Shown here one piece after another: positions 62,168 through 64,000 of a stretch of 64,000 nt of DNA (its first letter is position 1; each line of letters begins with the position of its first letter). The stretch spans positions 5,332,001 through 5,396,000 of the forward strand of contig NZ_CP115300.1 of assembly GCF_027625935.1 (NCBI RefSeq). Reading direction: 5' to 3'. Under the pieces are notes generated by a model. The model saw only the letters and a list, made by a program, of their open reading frames with translations. It was not told the origin of the DNA and ran no database searches. This DNA is from Streptomyces camelliae. GTDB taxonomy: Bacteria > Actinomycetota > Actinomycetes > Streptomycetales > Streptomycetaceae. Both the position numbers and the translations under genes were made by a program.

Positions 62168-62212
62168 GTGATTGGGTGCGGGTGCAGTAGAAGGACGTAG
62201 AGGAGTCCGGCG

Positions 62213-63274
62213 TTGAAGAAGACCTCGACACGGCTGGCCGACGGTCGTGAGCTGATCTACTACGACCTTCGGGACGACACCGTGCGGGACGCCGTGGACC
62301 GCCGTCCGCTGGACCGCACGGTCACCACCTCCGAGATCCGCCGGGACGAGCTGCTCGGCGACGCGATCGCGGTCGCCTCGCACCGCCAGGGCCGTACGTA
62401 CCACCCGCCGGCCGACGAGTGCCCGCTGTGCCCGACGCAGGGCGACCGGCTGAGCGAGATCCCGGACTCGTCGTACGACGTCGTCGTCTTCGAGAACCGC
62501 TTCCCCTCCCTCGCCGGCGACTCCGGCCGCTGCGAGGTCGTCTGCTTCACCTCCGACCACGACGCCTCCTTCGCCGACCTCACCGAGGAGCAGGCACGCC
62601 TGGTGCTGGACGCGTGGACGGACCGCACCTCGGAGCTGTCCCACCTGCCTGCCGTCGAGCAGGTCTTCTGCTTCGAGAACCGGGGCGCGGAGATCGGCGT
62701 GACCCTCGGCCACCCGCACGGGCAGATCTACGCCTACCCCTTCACCACCCCGCGCACCGCGCTGATGCTCCGCTCGCTCGCCGCACACAAGGAGGCGACC
62801 GGCGGGGAGAACCTGTTCGACGCGGTCCTGGAGCGGGAACTGGCCGGTGAGCGCGTCGTCCTGGAGAGTGAGCACTGGGCCGCCTTCGTGCCGTACGCGG
62901 CGCACTGGCCGTACGAGGTGCACCTGTACCCCAAGCGTCGCGTGCCCGACCTGCTCGCGCTCGACGAGGCGGCTCGCACAGAGTTCCCCCAGGTCTATCT
63001 GGAACTCTTGAGGCGCTTCGACCGGATCTTCGGCGAGGGTGAGCCTCCGACGCCGTACATCGCGGCCTGGCACCAGGCCCCGTTCGGCGCGCTGGCGGAG
63101 TTCGACGGTGTGACGCGGGACGACTTCGCGCTCCACCTTGAGCTTTTCACCATCCGCCGCACTTCCGGCAAGCTGAAGTTTCTCGCGGGTTCCGAGTCCG
63201 GCATGAGCGTGTTCATCAACGACGTGCCGCCGGAGCGCGCGGCCGAGCGACTGCGAGAGGTAGCGAGTTCATGA
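62213..63274 (+). CDS. galT: Galactose-1-phosphate uridylyltransferase GalT
   Basis: 353 aa. It exchanges UDP-glucose and galactose-1-phosphate in the Leloir pathway. The nucleophile motif is [12 protein letters not shown] near residue 166 and the zinc-site CPLC appears near 73 (ECPLCPT). FENRFPS near 93 and FENRGAEIG near 158 are family stretches. The start is TTG at 62213 after AGAGGAG seven bases upstream. The stop overlaps galE by ATGA. S. coelicolor galT-galE-galK have the same order. Confidence 0.95.
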   Translation: MKKTSTRLADGRELIYYDLRDDTVRDAVDRRPLDRTVTTSEIRRDELLGDAIAVASHRQGRTYHPPADECPLCPTQGDRLSEIPDSSYDVVVFENRFPSLAGDSGRCEVVCFTSDHDASFADLTEEQARLVLDAWTDRTSELSHLPAVEQVFCFENRGAEIGVTLGHPHGQIYAYPFTTPRTALMLRSLAAHKEATGGENLFDAVLERELAGERVVLESEHWAAFVPYAAHWPYEVHLYPKRRVPDLLALDEAARTEFPQVYLELLRRFDRIFGEGEPPTPYIAAWHQAPFGALAEFDGVTRDDFALHLELFTIRRTSGKLKFLAGSESGMSVFINDVPPERAAERLREVASS

Positions 63275-64000
63275 AGTACCTGGTGACGGGCGGGGCGGGT
63301 TACGTCGGCAGCGTGGTCGCCCAGCACCTGCTGGAGGCCGGCCACGAGGTCACGGTCCTCGACAACCTCTCCACCGGCTTCCGCGCGGGCGTCCCGGCCG
63401 GGGCGGCCTTCGTCGAGGGCGACATCCGCGACGCCGCCAAGTGGCTCGACCCCTCCTACGACGGCGTGCTGCACTTCGCCGCGTCCTCGCAGGTCGGCGA
63501 GTCGGTGGTGAAGCCCGAGAAGTACTGGGACAACAACGTCGGCGGCTCCATGGCCCTGCTCGGCGCCATGCGCGAGGCGGGCGTGCGCCGGCTCGTCTTC
63601 TCCTCCACGGCGGCGACGTACGGCGAGCCGGAGCAGGTCCCGATCGTGGAGAGCGCCCCGACGAAGCCGACCAGCCCCTACGGCGCGACCAAGCTGGCCG
63701 TCGACCACATGATCACCAGCGAGGCGCACGCGCACGGCCTCTCGGCGGTGTCGCTGCGCTACTTCAACGTGGCCGGCGCCTACGGCACGTACGGCGAGCG
63801 CCACGACCCCGAGTCGCACCTGATCCCGCTGGTCCTCCAGGTCGCCCAGGGCCGCCGCGACGCCATCTCGGTCTACGGCGACGACTACGCCACCCCCGAC
63901 GGCACCTGCGTGCGCGACTACATCCACGTCGCGGACCTGGCCGAGGCCCACCTGCTGGCCCTGACGGCCGCGCAGCCGGGCGAGCACCTGATCTGCAACC
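63271..64000 (+). CDS. galE: UDP-glucose 4-epimerase GalE, incomplete at the right edge
   Basis: About 243 residues are seen of some 325. An extended [11 protein letters not shown] near residue 8 binds [12 protein letters not shown] near 109 has the catalytic Ser/Thr and SPYGATK near 132 the Tyr-x3-Lys pair. [12 protein letters not shown] near 216 is family-typical. It interconverts UDP-galactose and UDP-glucose. ATG at 63271 overlaps the galT stop. A galK gene is expected beyond the edge. Confidence 0.95.
   Translation, partial: MKYLVTGGAGYVGSVVAQHLLEAGHEVTVLDNLSTGFRAGVPAGAAFVEGDIRDAAKWLDPSYDGVLHFAASSQVGESVVKPEKYWDNNVGGSMALLGAMREAGVRRLVFSSTAATYGEPEQVPIVESAPTKPTSPYGATKLAVDHMITSEAHAHGLSAVSLRYFNVAGAYGTYGERHDPESHLIPLVLQVAQGRRDAISVYGDDYATPDGTCVRDYIHVADLAEAHLLALTAAQPGEHLICN

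Overview
The window is high-GC actinobacterial chromosome. The genes point to Streptomyces: an SsgA-like sporulation protein next to a sporulation-type penicillin-binding protein, SepX, RpfB, the galT-galE operon beside a sodium:sugar symporter, and many GTG/TTG starts with ATGA-type overlaps. From memory, the gene order matches the S. coelicolor stretch running from the gal operon through ssgE to mscL. No phage, IS element, CRISPR array or secondary-metabolite cluster was seen.

Layout. 0-7 kb: end of a lipoprotein gene, P1-family peptidase, LtrA-like membrane protein, MscL, a SAF-domain protein, MTA phosphorylase, an FmdB/Ruc zinc-ribbon protein under a CIRCE operator, and an MFS exporter. 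7-12.6 kb: K+/H+ antiporter, secreted penicillin-acylase-type Ntn hydrolase, 5-formyl-THF cyclo-ligase. 12.7-18.2 kb: galU-moeA/glp-moaC-moaB-rimJ-like-sepX, mixing precursor supply, molybdenum cofactor synthesis and cell division. 18.3-44.3 kb: a block of lineage-specific genes starting at tRNA-Ala(CGC). It holds xthA, a MerR gene with a Baeyer-Villiger monooxygenase/hydrolase/SDR operon, a tricorn protease, a TetR/MMPL pair, a decayed patch (EamA pseudogene, acquired methyltransferase, FG-GAP fragment), oxidoreductase and esterase genes, ohrR-ohr, a Nur-type nickel importer nikMN-nikQ-nikO, ssgE plus a PBP, and an unknown gene with a Nudix gene where a second PBP has been lost. 44.3-52.2 kb: conserved actinobacterial core (pmt, rsmI, zinc-ribbon protein, tatD, rpfB, rsmA, ispE). 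52.2-64 kb: Uma2 nuclease-fold gene, ABC-F ATPase, two paralogous proline-rich PQQ-type membrane proteins, an orphan LuxR regulator, sodium:sugar symporter with a small membrane partner, and divergent galT-galE.

How it works together. Core blocks either side of 18-44 kb keep the order seen in Mycobacterium tuberculosis (mscL, fmdB/ruc, cyclo-ligase, galU, moeA1, rimJ, Rv0996; then pmt, rsmI, tatD, rpfB, ksgA, ispE), so the middle block looks like insertion into an ancestral core. GalU, GalT and GalE form one sugar-nucleotide route. SepX, Glp-type MoeA, SsgE, the PBP and RpfB all bear on septation, wall synthesis or spore outgrowth. Regulatory sites read directly from sequence include the CIRCE, a Nur box, two perfect DnaA boxes, several palindromes at divergent promoters and many strong hairpin terminators. 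A dispersed repeat of about 41 bp occurs five times, three of them in frame inside genes.
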